Assembly (NCBI GenBank): GCA_001465115.1 | Contig: CP013614.1 | Location: forward strand, 3,224,001-3,288,000 | Source: Enterococcus silesiacus | GTDB lineage: Bacteria; Bacillota; Bacilli; Lactobacillales; Enterococcaceae | Direction: 5' to 3' | DNA: 64,000 bases | Shown: positions 63,243-64,000 of the stretch, one piece after another | Position numbering within the stretch: position 1 is the first letter of the stretch | How the letters are laid out: the number at the start of each line of letters is the position of its first letter | Notes under the pieces: generated by a model | Seen by the model: the letters and a program-made list of their open reading frames with translations, nothing else | Told to the model about the DNA's origin: nothing | Database searches by the model: none | Program-made: the position numbers and the translations under genes

Positions 63243-64000
63243 ATGAAGAAAATCCGTGAGTTAACTGTAGATGAAATGTTTGAATTATTTCTGTTGATCA
63301 AAAATGCAGATGTCCGTACGGCCAAAAATGGTAAAAAATTTATTGCCTTCACTTTTCAAGATACATCAGGTACGATCGACGGCAAATATTGGGATGCATC
63401 AGAAGAAGAAATCAGCCGTTTCATCGCTGGAAGTGTCATTCTTTTAAATGGAAAAAGAGAAGTCTATCAAGGCAATCCTCAAGTGAAGATCATTCATATG
63501 CGGGTTGCACGCCCTGATGAGCCTAGTGAGCCGGCATTATATATGGAGCGAGCGCCGCTAAAACGCGAAGAGATGGTTGAAGAAATCAATCAAACCGTTT
63601 TTGAGATTACCAACGCCCATTGGCAACGAATCGTTCGTTACTTGTTAACACAATATCAGAAAGAATTTTTTGATTACCCAGCTGCGAAAAGGAACCATCA
63701 CGCCTTTGCAAATGGTTTAGCCTATCATACGGTTTCTATGTTGCGCTTAGGTAAAGCGATCTGTAAAGAATACAATGAGTTAAATGCAGCACTACTTTAT
63801 TCTGGAATCATTTTACATGATTTAGGTAAAGTCAAAGAACTCTCTGGTGCTATGACTACTGAATATACATTATCGGGAAATCTGATTGGTCATTTGGTTC
63901 TTGTAGATGAAGAAATTACTAAAGCGTGTATTGCGTTGAAAATCGATGAGAATGATGAAGATGTGATTGTTTTACGTCATATGGTTTTAGCGCATCATGG
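63243..64000 (+). CDS. yhaM: 3'-5' exoribonuclease YhaM (3' end beyond window)
   Basis: ATG at 63243, two nt after the yhaN stop, with AGAAGGAG ahead; the frame is open to the window end (252 codons of about 310). Residues about 15-90 form an OB-fold nucleic-acid-binding domain (AKNGKKFIAFTFQDTSGTID). From about 150 an HD phosphohydrolase domain begins (FANGLAYHTVSMLRLGKAI, then ILHDLGKVKEL). This matches YhaM/CbfI of Firmicutes, an RNA end-trimming exonuclease. The gene order yhaO-yhaN-yhaM agrees with other Firmicutes. Confidence 0.93.
   Translation, partial: MKKIRELTVDEMFELFLLIKNADVRTAKNGKKFIAFTFQDTSGTIDGKYWDASEEEISRFIAGSVILLNGKREVYQGNPQVKIIHMRVARPDEPSEPALYMERAPLKREEMVEEINQTVFEITNAHWQRIVRYLLTQYQKEFFDYPAAKRNHHAFANGLAYHTVSMLRLGKAICKEYNELNAALLYSGIILHDLGKVKELSGAMTTEYTLSGNLIGHLVLVDEEITKACIALKIDENDEDVIVLRHMVLAHH

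Overview
The window reads as chromosomal DNA of a low-GC Gram-positive coccus, almost certainly an Enterococcus of the E. faecalis-like group. Pointers are maltose uptake through a MalT-type PTS linked to a MapP-type maltose 6'-phosphate phosphatase and a maltose phosphorylase, a CopY-controlled copper operon, a lysine-type MurE, PepV, a YlbF-family protein, a class A PBP2a, an FPKTG-anchored MucBP protein and the YhaO-YhaN-YhaM set. Shine-Dalgarno sites are strong (AGGAGG) and SigA-type promoters are plain. I see no rRNA, tRNA, transposase, integrase, phage gene or CRISPR array. The species is not fixed by what I can see.

Layout. 1-4 kb: small stress or efflux-type genes and their regulators (DUF1761, rhodanese-like, AraC, DUF4260, two MerR proteins, GyrI-like). 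4.1-21.9 kb: a complete maltose/maltodextrin island. It holds three GH13 hydrolases, the MdxEFG ABC importer without its ATPase, the MalT PTS permease, MapP, maltose phosphorylase, beta-phosphoglucomutase and the LacI-family regulator MalR. The three MalR-region promoter intervals carry cre- or LacI-type operators of the GCAATCGATTGC kind. 21.9-27.5 kb: a copper-resistance cluster with three cop boxes, comprising a thioredoxin-like protein, a DUF1541 protein, CopY, CopA, a frameshifted CopZ-like chaperone and a multicopper oxidase. 27.7-34 kb: two tandem beta-lactamase-fold serine hydrolases, an SDR, a Bcr/CflA-type MFS pump and an AEC permease. 34-49.7 kb: core functions (MurE, a MurJ/YtgP-like flippase, RsuA, an ABC-2 exporter with its TetR regulator, NnrD, PepV, an OpuC/EgtU-like importer, an ArgR-family regulator, a phosphohexomutase and an RluA-family synthase). 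49.7-53.7 kb: surface and secreted proteins (GH18 endoglycosidase, MucBP/FPKTG adhesin). 53.7-64 kb: PBP2a, YlbF, a PssA-Psd-metallophosphoesterase lipid cassette, then YhaO-YhaN-YhaM, the last cut by the window end.

How it works together. Extracellular maltodextrin enters through MdxEFG and is cut by the neopullulanase-like enzyme and the two alpha-glucosidases. Maltose enters through MalT as maltose 6'-phosphate, is dephosphorylated by MapP, and is split by MalP to glucose plus beta-glucose 1-phosphate, which PgmB turns into glucose 6-phosphate. In the copper operon CopY represses, CopA exports Cu(I), the oxidase detoxifies, and the thioredoxin-like and DUF1541 proteins are unusual additions.

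The most interesting unexplained signals are non-coding. First, a family of about 120-nt modular elements abuts the ribosome binding sites of three unrelated genes (alpha-glucosidase, mapP, MFS). They have constant flanks, an exchangeable central hairpin and a common CGCTTTTAATTTAGGAGGA-type end. A related family sits only between convergent genes. Second, an element of about 170 nt is duplicated on both sides of the GH18 gene. Read on the minus strand it looks like a C/U-rich, anti-Shine-Dalgarno small RNA with a strong terminator.
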